Shown: in pieces, positions 1 through 9,061 of the stretch
How positions within the stretch are numbered: position 1 is the first letter of the stretch
Layout: each line of letters opens with the position of its first letter
Assembly: GCF_007846095.1 (NCBI RefSeq)
Contig: NZ_VOEI01000005.1
Span: 186,001 to 250,000 of the forward strand
DNA from: Mucilaginibacter achroorhodeus
GTDB taxonomy: Bacteria > Bacteroidota > Bacteroidia > Sphingobacteriales > Sphingobacteriaceae
Direction of reading: 5' to 3'
Length of the DNA: 64,000 bases
Made by a program: the position numbers and the translations under genes
Notes under the pieces: generated by a model
Databases searched by the model: none
Seen by the model: only the letters and a program-made list of their open reading frames with translations
Told to the model about the DNA's origin: nothing

Positions 1-2
1 CC

Positions 3-1001
3 CCAAATGATAATGCAGACGTAAAACTCGAACCAAATACTGCTGCGAGTGTGCTTTTTAAATGGGATGCACCGGATAACAATGACGGAGGCCTTATCCT
101 TTACGAGGTTGCGTTTGACAAAGAGGGGGGCGATTTCAGCAAACCGGTAACCAGGATTTTATCTGATGGTGCTGGCGTACAAACACAGTTGACCATCAGT
201 CATAAAGATCTTAATAAAATAGCCAACGCTGCCGGCATTGCCTCTTTAAGCGCGGGTAAGCTTAAGTGGACAGTGATAGCATCAAAAGGAACAAATGCCA
301 GGCCAGGATCAGCATCGCGTACGTTGCAATTGGAGAGACCCGCGGGCTTTGCCGAAAACCCTGTTGATCTGTATATCACAGGTTCTGCCACAGAAGGTGG
401 GACCGATATAAGCAAAGCTGTCAAACTTAAAAAGACCGAAGATGGTGTATTTGAAGTGTACACATCACTAAAGGCAGGAGATTATTATCTGACTGATAAG
501 AATAGCGATGGTGGGAAAAAGTATTACATAGAAAATGGCATCATAAAGGAGGGCGCTGCAACCGTTAGTGTTTCCGGAGAAGCCAAAACTTATCGTCTGA
601 ATTATGATTTTACTTCCGCCACTACAAAATCAATGCAGGTACAGTCGATAGGTTTATATATGTCTGCATATGGCACGGAGATAGGAACCCTTAATTATAT
701 TGGTAATGGTGTATTTGAAGCGCCAAAAATTGCGGTGGAATTTTACCAGTTCTCATGGGGACGCGATGAACGGTATAAGTTTATACTGCACACAGCCGCC
801 GGTAATGAATATCAAGGTAGTACAAATGCTAATAACGTTGCACCTGCAGGCCAGCCTGCATCCTACTTTTACCTGGTACCGGTTACAAACGCACAGTGGG
901 ATAACACCTACAAGTTTGACCCTTCTGCAGATAGAAAAAATGTGAAGGTTGATGTTATGCTACAACCAACAGCTTATACTCACAAAGTAACTGTCCTTTA
1001 A
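3..1001 (+). CDS. SusE-like outer-membrane glycan-binding protein, 5' truncated by window edge
   Basis: The reading frame is open to the first bases of the window, so this is the C-terminal part of a longer protein and the GTG at 51 is not a real start. The N-terminal part resembles the Ig-like domain of SusE (strand-rich, with a Trp-Asp motif near the start and an LTISHKDLN segment). It is followed by two beta-rich modules like the starch-binding modules of SusE/SusF (residues about 110-200 and 205-316 of the visible part). SusE-type lipoproteins sit on the cell surface and bind oligosaccharide for the SusC/SusD transporter. The next three genes are alpha-mannan glycosidases, so mannan is the likely ligand (inference). 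A terminator follows directly. Confidence 0.72.
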   Translation, partial: PNDNADVKLEPNTAASVLFKWDAPDNNDGGLILYEVAFDKEGGDFSKPVTRILSDGAGVQTQLTISHKDLNKIANAAGIASLSAGKLKWTVIASKGTNARPGSASRTLQLERPAGFAENPVDLYITGSATEGGTDISKAVKLKKTEDGVFEVYTSLKAGDYYLTDKNSDGGKKYYIENGIIKEGAATVSVSGEAKTYRLNYDFTSATTKSMQVQSIGLYMSAYGTEIGTLNYIGNGVFEAPKIAVEFYQFSWGRDERYKFILHTAAGNEYQGSTNANNVAPAGQPASYFYLVPVTNAQWDNTYKFDPSADRKNVKVDVMLQPTAYTHKVTVL

Positions 1002-1007
1002 CATCAC

Positions 1008-1036
1008 ACAGCCCCACATACAGAATGGGGCTGTTT
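1008..1036 (+). terminator. Hairpin terminator after the SusE-like gene
   Basis: A 9-bp perfect stem (ACAGCCCCA at 1008-1016 and TGGGGCTGT at 1026-1034) with a 9-nt loop lies directly after the SusE-like stop codon. The T-run is short, so termination may be partial and leave some read-through into the GH76 gene. Confidence 0.6.
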
Positions 1037-1047
1037 AAGCTATCGTT

Positions 1048-2271
1048 ATGAAAAAATTACTCTTAGGATTAACCGCTGCAATCGCTGTTTTGGTTACCTC
1101 ATGCGGCAAGGATAAAGACATCAATCCCGGCACAGGTGGAGGTGGCACAAAACCGCCCGTAGATCCGCCCGTAACAGCTGTTGATTACCTGTCTTTGGCG
1201 AAAGAGACCAGAAATTTTATTTCCAATAATCTACTTACGTCAAACTTCAGCTACCGGGCCAACACGACCACCCACGCTAACAACTGTTATGAGTGGTATA
1301 ACGTAAGCCAGATATATGCTGATGCCGCACTCATCGCAGCGGGCGATGCTTCGCAAGCTACCTACATGAACAGGACTTTCCAGTTCATGGAGAACTTTTG
1401 GGATAAAACTGATCTGCGTGGGGGCTACTTTGCCTCAGTAAATCTTAACGGCACCGGCGCGGCCGGTGATAAGTTTGTTGATGATAATGGTCTTACCGGC
1501 ATGGTGTATCTTGAAGCTTATGAAGTTACCAATGGTGCTGATAAGCCGGCCTATCTTGCAAAAGCCAAAGCATGTGCCGACTGGTTGATAAACAGCGGCT
1601 TGTGGGATAGTACATATGGCGGGGGATTCTGGTGGAATACATCAAAACCCGATAAACCAACACAATCAAATGGCGTTGCCATGCAGCTTTTTGCGAAACT
1701 GTATATTCTTACCGGCGAGACCATTTACCGCGACTGGGCGTCGAAAGTGAATGATTGGTTAGTGATGAACATGTTTGATTCGGCAAGCGGGCTATACATC
1801 TGGAAAGTTGATGGCGGTGGTGCAGGCACTAAACATTATGAAAAATTCACTTATGATAATGCCATCATGCTGGAGGCTGACATTCTTTTTGGACAGGCGA
1901 TAAAAGATCCGTCCTATCTGGCAAAAGCGCAGGCTATAGGCAATGCAATGAATGCTGTGCTGTGGAACGCACAGTATAAGGGGTACATTTTCAACACCGA
2001 CCCGACTCAGACCCGCGTCAATCCGGCATGGTGTGGTTGGGGTTCCCAGGGAATGATAAGATTGTACGAACAGGATAAAAACGAAAAATGGCTTACCTAC
2101 GCCCGTAACAACATTGATGCTTTGAATAAAGCTAACCGCAATGCCGATACCAAGGCCTATTATTATTTTGCAGGTTTTTCAGGGAATGATCGTTCACCGG
2201 AAATTGAAGGTGTTGATCAGGCCTGGATGCAACGTATACAAGCCATGATGTCAAAATACCCTAACAAATAA
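1048..2271 (+). CDS. GH76 family endo-alpha-1,6-mannanase lipoprotein
   Basis: The start gives a lipoprotein signal peptide ending in VTSC (Cys19), followed by a Gly/Pro-rich linker to about residue 45. The rest is an (alpha/alpha)6-barrel protein typical of glycoside hydrolase family 76, which cleaves alpha-1,6-mannan backbones of fungal cell walls. The paired catalytic aspartates of the family are visible in FVDDNGLTG (Asp145-Asp146). At 407 aa the length is normal for the family. The lipobox places it on the outer membrane or in the periplasm. It lies 32 bp before a GH92 gene and shares its strand, so the two are probably one transcript. Assignment to the family is firm; the exact linkage cleaved is inferred from the family. 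Confidence 0.88.
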   Translation: MKKLLLGLTAAIAVLVTSCGKDKDINPGTGGGGTKPPVDPPVTAVDYLSLAKETRNFISNNLLTSNFSYRANTTTHANNCYEWYNVSQIYADAALIAAGDASQATYMNRTFQFMENFWDKTDLRGGYFASVNLNGTGAAGDKFVDDNGLTGMVYLEAYEVTNGADKPAYLAKAKACADWLINSGLWDSTYGGGFWWNTSKPDKPTQSNGVAMQLFAKLYILTGETIYRDWASKVNDWLVMNMFDSASGLYIWKVDGGGAGTKHYEKFTYDNAIMLEADILFGQAIKDPSYLAKAQAIGNAMNAVLWNAQYKGYIFNTDPTQTRVNPAWCGWGSQGMIRLYEQDKNEKWLTYARNNIDALNKANRNADTKAYYYFAGFSGNDRSPEIEGVDQAWMQRIQAMMSKYPNK

Positions 2272-2303
2272 GAAGGAGCTTTTGCTCTGATAATCTAATT
2301 TAC

Positions 2304-4670
2304 ATGAGACTTAATTATTTCGCTATAGCTGCCTTCGCTGCATTTGTATTGGCCGGTTGCAGTACCAAGCGCGAGAGTATTTTAAAATATGTTGACCCAA
2401 ATATTGGTACAGCTCATAGCCGCTGGTTTTTTTATACACCTGCCGCAGTGCCTTATGGTATGGCAAAGCTTGCACCATCAACAAACGGGAGCTATGGCAA
2501 CCCTTCAGGTTGGGAGGCGGTTGGTTACGATACCCGCCAAAACTCCATTGAAGGTTTTGTTCATTTTCATGAATGGCAAGTTGGGGGCGTAAGCTACATG
2601 CCTACTACCGGGAGTATCATAACCAAACCAGGTGATCTTGAAAGAAAAACACCTGGTTACCGCTCCGGTTTTGACAGGAAGAATCAGGTGGCAGAACCTG
2701 GTTACTATCGTGTACTTTTAGACGATTACCACATCACAGCTGAATTAACAGCTACTAAGCGCGTGGGTTTTCAGCGATATACTTTTCCTAAAAATGATCA
2801 GTCACACATTATCCTGGATATCGGAAATAAACAAGGTGAAAGTGACATAGTGACCAATGCCAATATTAAAATGCTTGATGACACGCACTTCGAAGGCTTT
2901 GTTAGTACCTATCCAAAATATGTAAAGATCTATGATCCGGAAGGGAAGGTGAATATGTATTTCTATGGTGAGCTGAGCAAAAAGCCTGTAAGCGTAACCG
3001 CTTTTACGGCGGAGCAGATATTTGACAAAAAAAATAATGCCGAAGGCAAGGGCGCTGGGCTGGTCTTAAATTATCAGACAACAGATAACGAAACCATCGA
3101 GGTGAAAACTGGCCTTTCATATACATCAAACGCCAATGCTAAAGCTAATTTCATGGCCGAGGCTAAAAACCTGAGCTTTGACCAAGCTAAAGAACAGGCG
3201 CAGCAAACATGGCAGGAGCAACTCGGTAAAATCCATGTTGAAGACAGCAACCTTCAAAACAAAACAAAATTCTACACCGGTCTTTTTCATGCGTTGTTGG
3301 GCCGTGGTATCGCCAGCGATATCAATGGTGACTATCCTAAACATGGTGGCCAAACAGGCCGTTTACCATCACAGGATAATAATAGCTTAAAAGCGGAATT
3401 CATCAACTCTGATGCAATCTGGGGCGGGTTCTGGAATATTACCCAATTGTGGTCACTGTCATATCCGGAGTGGTATGGAAGTTTTGTGAATACTGAACTT
3501 CAATTGTATAAAGATAAAGGCTGGTTCGGCGATGGTATCGCTAACAGCGAATATGTATCAGGCGTGGGTACCAACTTTGTAGGGCTTGCGGTAGCTGGTG
3601 CATATAACGTTGGTATCCGCAACTATAATGTAGACCTGGCTTATGAAGCGGTTAAGGCTAATGAGCTGAATTACAAGAACCGTGCGGTAGGCGCTGGCAA
3701 ATTAGATATCAAAGCTTTTTTAAAGTACGGATATGTGCCTTACTTTGACCAAACCGGTCGTGATTTTGTGACCGATTCAACCGGGTCAAATTTTGCCGGT
3801 TCACATACTTTAGAATATAGCTATAGTGCTTTTGCAGCTGCACAAATGGCCAAAGCCATGGGTAAAACTGCAGATTATCAGAAATTTATCAAACTGTCAA
3901 ATGGCTGGCGTTATATCTTCAATCCACAAAATAAGCTGATGCAGCCTAAACGCGCCAACGGCAGCTTCATCGAAAAGTTTGATCCTTACCAGCCATGGCG
4001 CGGTTTCCAGGAAGGCAACGCTGTACAATACACGTTTTATGTACCGCAAAACCCAGCTGCACTGATTACTGCTATAGGTAAGACTAATTTCAACAAACGC
4101 CTCGATAGCATTTTTGCCGTTTCAGAAAAACAGGGCTTCGGCGGTGGTAAAACTATCGACGCATTTGCGGGTATCAATTCCATCTATAATCATGGTAACC
4201 AACCTAATCTTCACATTAGCTGGCTTTTTAATTTTTCAGGCAAACCATGGCTTACCCAGAAATGGACAAGGGCGATAGGACAGGAGTTCTACGGTACAGA
4301 ACCTGTGCATGGTTACGGGTACGGTCAGGACGAAGATCAGGGCCAATTGGGATCATGGTACGTCATAAACGCACTTGGCCTGTTTGACGTAAAGGGTTTT
4401 ACTGATCTGAGGCCGGTAATTGAACTGGGCAGCCCGCTTTTTGCAAAAGCAAGTATCACACTGGGTAATGGTAAGAAGCTCATCATCGAAACGCAAAATA
4501 ACTCAAAAGAGAATGTGTATGTTCAGTCGGTCACATTCAATGGCAGAACATTGGATAACTGTTGGCTATACCTCGATGAATTAATGAAAGGTGGCGAATT
4601 GAAATTTGTGATGGGGAGCAAGCCAAATCTATCCTGGGGCACTAAGTTTCCGCCGCCGTCGGCTCAATAA
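2304..4670 (+). CDS. GH92 family alpha-mannosidase lipoprotein
   Basis: This is a full-length (788 aa) GH92 enzyme with a lipoprotein signal (LAGC, Cys19). GH92 enzymes are calcium-dependent exo-acting alpha-mannosidases. Two signature regions are visible: GFQEGNAVQYT near residue 570, which holds the family's proposed general-acid Glu, and YGQDEDQGQLGSWY near residue 675, which holds the catalytic-base Asp residues. The N-terminal beta-sandwich domain (about residues 28-270) precedes the barrel. It lies between two GH76 genes with gaps of 32 and 7 bp, so it probably removes mannose side chains or trims oligomers made by those endo-mannanases. The side-chain linkage (1,2, 1,3 or other) cannot be read from sequence alone. 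Confidence 0.9.
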   Translation: MRLNYFAIAAFAAFVLAGCSTKRESILKYVDPNIGTAHSRWFFYTPAAVPYGMAKLAPSTNGSYGNPSGWEAVGYDTRQNSIEGFVHFHEWQVGGVSYMPTTGSIITKPGDLERKTPGYRSGFDRKNQVAEPGYYRVLLDDYHITAELTATKRVGFQRYTFPKNDQSHIILDIGNKQGESDIVTNANIKMLDDTHFEGFVSTYPKYVKIYDPEGKVNMYFYGELSKKPVSVTAFTAEQIFDKKNNAEGKGAGLVLNYQTTDNETIEVKTGLSYTSNANAKANFMAEAKNLSFDQAKEQAQQTWQEQLGKIHVEDSNLQNKTKFYTGLFHALLGRGIASDINGDYPKHGGQTGRLPSQDNNSLKAEFINSDAIWGGFWNITQLWSLSYPEWYGSFVNTELQLYKDKGWFGDGIANSEYVSGVGTNFVGLAVAGAYNVGIRNYNVDLAYEAVKANELNYKNRAVGAGKLDIKAFLKYGYVPYFDQTGRDFVTDSTGSNFAGSHTLEYSYSAFAAAQMAKAMGKTADYQKFIKLSNGWRYIFNPQNKLMQPKRANGSFIEKFDPYQPWRGFQEGNAVQYTFYVPQNPAALITAIGKTNFNKRLDSIFAVSEKQGFGGGKTIDAFAGINSIYNHGNQPNLHISWLFNFSGKPWLTQKWTRAIGQEFYGTEPVHGYGYGQDEDQGQLGSWYVINALGLFDVKGFTDLRPVIELGSPLFAKASITLGNGKKLIIETQNNSKENVYVQSVTFNGRTLDNCWLYLDELMKGGELKFVMGSKPNLSWGTKFPPPSAQ

Positions 4671-4677
4671 TATTGGT

Positions 4678-5853
4678 ATGAAAAATCTATTGGTACGAAT
4701 ATCAGCGGTGTTGTGTTTTTTGCCCTCCATCGTGTTTGCTCAAGTAAAAGCCGAGGAATATAAACAACGAGCCGAGGCCATATATCAATTGGTGTGGAAC
4801 CGATACCGGGTAAACAAATACCCGGGTCTTTTTTCCGAAAATTATCCGACAGGAAAAAGCGACTCGCTCAATTATTTTCAGGGCGAAGCCGTGAAAGTAA
4901 AGGAAGTCAGCTTTTTGTGGCCTTTTAGCGGCGTATTTACAGCCACCAACATCCTGATGAGATGCCCTGGGCTCAAAGCTAAATATAAACCTTATCAGGA
5001 TACTTTAGTTATCGGGGTTGAACAATATCGCGATCCATTGCGTAAGCCTCCAGGCTACCAGGCTTACCCCGTTGAATTTGAAAAAGCTGATCGTTACTAT
5101 GATGACAATGGCCTGGTGGGTATTGACTACATGGAATCTTACTTTAACACGCGTAACCCTTTATATCTACAACGTGCCAAAGAAGTTTTTAAATTTATTT
5201 TAAGCGGATGGAACAGCGATGTTGGTGGCGGCGTCGCCTGGTTAGAAGGGCATAATGATCAGAAACCTGCCTGTAGTAATGGCATGGCTACGTTAACAGC
5301 TTTAAAGATATATGAAGGCTGCAAGGAGCCGTACTATCTTGAGCAGGGTAAGCGCTTCTACAATTGGATGTATTCAACCCTACGCGATTCTACTACCGGG
5401 ATTATAGCTAATGACGTGAAGCTTGACGGCAAACAAAATCGGACTTTTTGGACATACAATACAGGGTCCCTAATAGAGGCTGCAGTTTTAATATACAAAT
5501 TTACCGGTGAAGCAAAGTATCTTATGCAAGCCAGACAGTTAGCTGCAAGCAGTAACAAGTATTTCAGCAACTTGCCGCACGACAGAAATTTGCAGATGCA
5601 TATTGATGTTCCCTGGTTTTTAACAGTGCTATTCAGAGGTTATGAAGCACTTTACAAAATTGATAAGGATTACCGATACATCTCAGCTATTGAGCATGAT
5701 CTCAACTATGCGTGGCAAAACTCCCGGGATAAATACGGCTTTATAACTAAGACCTGGTTGCCTGAAAAAAGCCAATTGGAAAAGCCGAAATGGTTGCTTG
5801 ACGAAGCTTGTATCGCGGAGCTTTATGCAAGGTTGTATCTTATCAAAAGGTAG
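4678..5853 (+). CDS. GH76 family alpha-1,6-mannanase, periplasmic
   Basis: This is a second GH76 protein of 391 aa, clearly diverged from the one at 1048. It has an ordinary signal peptide (cleavage expected near VFAQ, residue 22) rather than a lipobox, so it is probably periplasmic. The catalytic Asp pair lies in YYDDNGLVG (Asp142-Asp143). It starts 7 bp after the GH92 stop and closes the locus. A surface lipoprotein GH76 plus a soluble GH76 fits the usual split: surface cleavage first, then breakdown of imported oligomannoside in the periplasm (inference). There is no clear terminator after it. Confidence 0.86.
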   Translation: MKNLLVRISAVLCFLPSIVFAQVKAEEYKQRAEAIYQLVWNRYRVNKYPGLFSENYPTGKSDSLNYFQGEAVKVKEVSFLWPFSGVFTATNILMRCPGLKAKYKPYQDTLVIGVEQYRDPLRKPPGYQAYPVEFEKADRYYDDNGLVGIDYMESYFNTRNPLYLQRAKEVFKFILSGWNSDVGGGVAWLEGHNDQKPACSNGMATLTALKIYEGCKEPYYLEQGKRFYNWMYSTLRDSTTGIIANDVKLDGKQNRTFWTYNTGSLIEAAVLIYKFTGEAKYLMQARQLAASSNKYFSNLPHDRNLQMHIDVPWFLTVLFRGYEALYKIDKDYRYISAIEHDLNYAWQNSRDKYGFITKTWLPEKSQLEKPKWLLDEACIAELYARLYLIKR

Positions 5854-6152
5854 ATATTGATTTTATAAGGTTTGTGTTGATTGCCAATGCAGGAATAAGA
5901 TCAAGATATAGTCATACCCGAAAATCACTCATTTAAACCTTTCAATATCTTTTCGGAAATACCTGAACAAATTTATTAGACTTGGTCGAATCTGCCTACT
6001 TCTCCGCAATGGCTTAATTATCGTTATTTGATGTTTCTGAATATTAAGAGGCAACCGATAAAGTAATCGAATAATTTGATCTGTTTTGATTGAATTTGAA
6101 AGAAGTATATCTAATGTAATAAAAACGACTTATAATCAAAAGTTCATTTAAG

Positions 6153-6178
6153 GGTTCGATCCCTCGCGGAATCGAACC
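6153..6178. other. Perfect 8-bp inverted repeat in a 433-bp gene-free gap
   Basis: GGTTCGAT (6153-6160) and ATCGAACC (6171-6178) form a perfect stem around a 10-nt loop. The rest of 5854-6286, between the mannan locus and a convergent oxidoreductase gene, is AT-rich and shows no plausible gene. The stem may act as a weak terminator for either side. It resembles a tRNA T-arm by eye but does not fold as one. Confidence 0.35.
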
Positions 6179-6286
6179 TAATAAATATCCGACAAATCAA
6201 TCTTGGTGGCTGTCGTCTTAAAACACTTATTGAATAATGATAGCATCAGTAAAATAACAATCAATGTTAAACTGTGCTTTAAGCAA

Positions 6287-7150
6287 TTAATTTGATTGTA
6301 AATATTCTATAAAAGATTTGGTTTTCCTTCCCAATAACCGCTCCAGATCTCCTGATTGATGATCAAACTCGCCTTCTTCGATTGCAACCACCCAACTGGT
6401 CAGGAAATCAGCAACTTTGCGAGGCGTTCCTTTAGCAACAAATTTGTCTATATATTCTTCTTTTGAGATAGTTGAAAAGGAAACAGGCTTGTGGAATGTT
6501 TCGCCAAATACGTGTGCTATATCCTCAAACGAAATCAATTCACTGCCACCTAACGAATAGGTTTTATTTTCATGTCCGGCGGTGGAAAGTATCTCCGCAT
6601 GAGCTTCTGCAAGTTCATCTCTTGTTGCAGGTGCCATTTTTCCATTAGATGCCGGGATTTCAATTCCATCTTCAAGCGGATGCGCACCATAATATAGAGA
6701 TAAGACGTCAGTAAAAGGCGGATGATAAACAATAGTGTAATTAAGTCCTGACGATCTAAGCAGATGCTCGGTAAACAGGTCTGATTCCGTGATCTCCGGC
6801 ATTATCCTTCGTGAACCTTCTTTGCGCATAATAGCCATGTATACTATATGCTTTACACCTGCCTGGCGAGCGGCAGTAATAACATTATAATGCTGAGTAA
6901 ACCTATCAGAAAAGGCGACCGCACTCGTAAGCATTATTTTGTTGATACCTTTAAAGGCGTTTAAAAGTGATTCGTAGTTGAGGTAATCACCTATACGCAT
7001 CTCAACGTTTTGTTCAATCAAACCGTCATTCACGTCTATTTTACGGGATAGCCCGATAATGTCACTCGGAGGTACACCCTTTTTTAATAGATGGCTTACT
7101 GTAAGTTTTCCAATTTCTCCGGTAATACCGGTAACCAATATCTTTAACAT
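6287..7150 (-). CDS. NmrA/QorB-like NAD(P)-binding oxidoreductase
   Basis: This 287-aa protein is an atypical short-chain dehydrogenase. The N-terminal Rossmann motif is TGITGEIG (residues 7-14). The body matches the NmrA-like / quinone oxidoreductase type 2 (QorB) layout, with the HIVYMAI segment in place of a classical catalytic YxxxK. Such proteins bind NAD(P)H and either reduce quinones or act as redox sensors. It is the last gene of a minus-strand run with a polysaccharide-deacetylase-like protein and an SDR, the latter divergent from an HxlR regulator. That layout suggests an electrophile or quinone response, but the substrate is unknown. Confidence 0.72.
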   Translation of the reverse strand: MLKILVTGITGEIGKLTVSHLLKKGVPPSDIIGLSRKIDVNDGLIEQNVEMRIGDYLNYESLLNAFKGINKIMLTSAVAFSDRFTQHYNVITAARQAGVKHIVYMAIMRKEGSRRIMPEITESDLFTEHLLRSSGLNYTIVYHPPFTDVLSLYYGAHPLEDGIEIPASNGKMAPATRDELAEAHAEILSTAGHENKTYSLGGSELISFEDIAHVFGETFHKPVSFSTISKEEYIDKFVAKGTPRKVADFLTSWVVAIEEGEFDHQSGDLERLLGRKTKSFIEYLQSN

Positions 7151-7196
7151 AGCGTTAATGGATTAAGTTATATTACCAAGTCTGTTATGGGAGTGG

Positions 7197-8144
7197 TTAT
7201 TCCCGCAAACTTGTAGGGTCTTTTAAGGTCATTTTGGCTATTTCGTCTTTGCGTTTAAAAGCAACGCCCGTATGCTTTTGCATATATTTTATCAATTCTG
7301 TTGCAGCCCTAACCATTTGCGGCGTGCCGCTTACACGATCGTGGAAAGTTACCGAGAGCATTCTGCGGCGGGTTGCTGCTTCTTCATAAAGCTGGTCAAA
7401 CTCCATTTTTATTTGAGTAAGATATTGATCAGGGGAGAAGTTCTTCAGTTCGATCATACCCAGGTCGTTGTTACGAACGGTGTATGGAACAACTGCGAAA
7501 TCTTTGTTATTAACGTTAATAATAAAAGGCTCATCTCTGCTCAGGTCGTCGATATGGTAAATACAACCAAGTTCCTGCAATATCTTCAGCGTGTTTTGGC
7601 TGCGGCGCAAAAAGTTTGCGTTATAGCCAACCGCGGTTTTTCCTGTTACTTTTTTAATAGCGTCCAGGCCGTCTTTAATAAATTTCTTTTCTTCTTCATA
7701 AGACATGTCATATTCATCTTTCCAGGTCATGCCATGGCCAGATGCTTCGTGCCCGCGGTCTACAATCTCTTTTGCCAATGCCGGATTTTTTAGAACGGCC
7801 GAGCCAACCATGTGGGTTGTTACTTTTATACCCAGTCTATCCCAATTGTCAAGCATACGTGGGATACCTTCTTTGTATCCATATTCATACCAGGTAGCTG
7901 CCGGCAGATCCTTAAATCCCGGTTTCATGTTAGGCGGAAAAGGGCTTGGGGCATTATCGGGCTGGCCGCCAGCCTCAAACAACATCGTAGCAGAAACAAC
8001 AAGCCGTGATCCGTCTGCCCACTTAGATGGTTTGGGGTCAAAAGATGTTTTGTTGATCGGTTGGGCTGTCGTTTTATTTACGCCAAGTATGCCTGCCATC
8101 GATAGCAGGCCGGTTTGCTTTATAAAATCTCTTCTATCAGACAT
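7197..8144 (-). CDS. Polysaccharide deacetylase / PuuE-like protein with export signal
   Basis: The 315-aa protein starts with SDRRDFIKQTGLLSMAG, a Tat-like signal common in Bacteroidota, which implies export. The rest has the NodB-fold pattern of the PuuE (allantoinase-like) branch of the polysaccharide deacetylases: MLDNWDRLGIKVTTHMVG followed by RGHEASGHGMTW (near residues 120-140), and a late FHDRVSG motif. The classic NodB motif TFDDG is absent, as in other PuuE-like members, so hydrolysis of an amide other than N-acetylglucosamine is possible. It lies in the run between the SDR and the NmrA-like genes, 62 and 46 bp away. Exact substrate unknown. Confidence 0.68.
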   Translation of the reverse strand: MSDRRDFIKQTGLLSMAGILGVNKTTAQPINKTSFDPKPSKWADGSRLVVSATMLFEAGGQPDNAPSPFPPNMKPGFKDLPAATWYEYGYKEGIPRMLDNWDRLGIKVTTHMVGSAVLKNPALAKEIVDRGHEASGHGMTWKDEYDMSYEEEKKFIKDGLDAIKKVTGKTAVGYNANFLRRSQNTLKILQELGCIYHIDDLSRDEPFIINVNNKDFAVVPYTVRNNDLGMIELKNFSPDQYLTQIKMEFDQLYEEAATRRRMLSVTFHDRVSGTPQMVRAATELIKYMQKHTGVAFKRKDEIAKMTLKDPTSLRE

Positions 8145-8169
8145 AATGATTTTTATTGTTAAGTGATAA

Positions 8170-8189
8170 GCTGCCTTTAATCAGGCAGC
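8170..8189. other. Intercistronic hairpin
   Basis: GCTGCCT and AGGCAGC form a perfect 7-bp stem with a 6-nt loop in the 62-bp space between the SDR and the deacetylase-like gene. There is no T-run, so it may be an mRNA-processing or partial terminator hairpin. Confidence 0.35.
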
Positions 8190-8206
8190 GTTATCCGGTT
8201 TATCAA

Positions 8207-8953
8207 TTAATAAAGGCCTTGATTAAATTTTGAGATGGCGGCTTTTGGATCGTTGAAGTAGTCGGCGTGTTGGCGGCCTGCTTCACCAACAAAAATTTCA
8301 TACTGGTCTTTAATGATACCGTTATAAATTTCTTCAGCAGCTACTTCCGGCGGTAAACCGTGCTGCTCGCCACCCATATCCTTGGTAGCGTCTGTATTGA
8401 TCAGTGAAGGCATAACCTCGAAAACTTTGATATTGGTATCTGATGATAACGTTAAGCGCAAAGACACCGAGTGTGAATGAAGGGCTGTTTTAGCATCTGA
8501 ATAAGTTGGTAAAACCACCAGCGGATGGAAGGCTACATTAGAAGTAATATTTACAATGCCCGCTTCGGGTTGTTTCTTTAAGAGCGGTAACAAAGCTTCT
8601 GTTAGGCGAACAGGTGCAAAATAGTTGGTTTCAAATTCTTGCCTTGCCTTATCAAATGCGTTTGCACCTTCGCCGAGTTTATAAACAAATCCCACGCCGG
8701 CGTTATTGATAAGCACGCTTAGATCACCATATTCACTTTCCAGTTTGGCAACAAGGCCATTTACAGATTCCGTGCTGGTCACATCTCCCACAATGTAATT
8801 GACACCTAATTCATTTGCTGCCTTCTCTAATTTTTGAGCATCACGGCCTGTAATGATCACTTTATTGCCTTTTTCGCTCAATAGTTTTGCCGTCGCATAT
8901 CCAATGCCCGAACCGCCACCGGTTACCAATACTGTTTTCTTTGTGATTTCCAT
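8207..8953 (-). CDS. SDR family oxidoreductase (DltE-like)
   Basis: The ATG at 8953 begins MEITKKTVLVTGGGSGIGYATA. The frame continues upstream, but that extension would run through the divergent promoter, so the downstream start is chosen (248 aa). The classical SDR signatures are present: the cofactor motif TGGGSGIG (residues 11-18), NNAGVG and a YSDAKTALH catalytic Tyr-x-x-x-Lys. Similarity is to the DltE-like, clan-type short-chain dehydrogenases. It is divergent from an HxlR regulator at 9062, with two palindromic sites between, so it is almost certainly that regulator's target. HxlR proteins often sense quinones or electrophiles, which makes a detoxifying reductase likely (inference). 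Confidence 0.85.
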   Translation of the reverse strand: MEITKKTVLVTGGGSGIGYATAKLLSEKGNKVIITGRDAQKLEKAANELGVNYIVGDVTSTESVNGLVAKLESEYGDLSVLINNAGVGFVYKLGEGANAFDKARQEFETNYFAPVRLTEALLPLLKKQPEAGIVNITSNVAFHPLVVLPTYSDAKTALHSHSVSLRLTLSSDTNIKVFEVMPSLINTDATKDMGGEQHGLPPEVAAEEIYNGIIKDQYEIFVGEAGRQHADYFNDPKAAISKFNQGLY

Positions 8954-8984
8954 GACTTGTATGGTTTTAAAATTATAGTTAAAT

Positions 8985-9044
8985 TTGCTTGCTTTTTGCA
9001 AGTAAACAAAGATAGAATTATTTACTTGCAATCTGCAAGTGTAA
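8985..9044. promoter_or_regulatory. Divergent promoters with two HxlR-type palindromic operators
   Basis: Site 1 (8985-9005) is TTGCTTGC-N5-GCAAGTAA. Site 2 (9022-9044) is TTACTTGC-N5-GCAAGTGTAA. Their centres are about 37 bp apart. On the minus strand a perfect TAnnTTTG -7 element (TATCTTTG) lies at 9014-9007 for the SDR gene, with a TTG about 21 bp upstream inside site 2. For the regulator gene, TATAATTG at 9047-9054 (7 of 8 positions) lies 20 bp after a TTG that is also in site 2. Binding at site 2 would therefore cover the -33 boxes of both promoters. Confidence 0.7.
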
Positions 9045-9061
9045 TTTATAATTGTAGTGTC

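Noticed and set aside
6150..6180. Possible tRNA remnant or attachment site (GGTTCGATCCC looks like a T-arm)
   Set aside because: The stem and loop sizes do not fit a T-arm, there is no acceptor or anticodon arm nearby and no integrase next to it. It is kept only as a hairpin.
7272..8166. Three plus-strand frames opposite the deacetylase-like gene
   Set aside because: Antisense shadows of a clear conserved gene; Cys/Phe-rich and without any recognisable domain.
8957..9061. N-terminal extensions of the HxlR and SDR genes across each other
   Set aside because: The open frames run through both operators and promoters. Family alignments start at 9062 and 8953.
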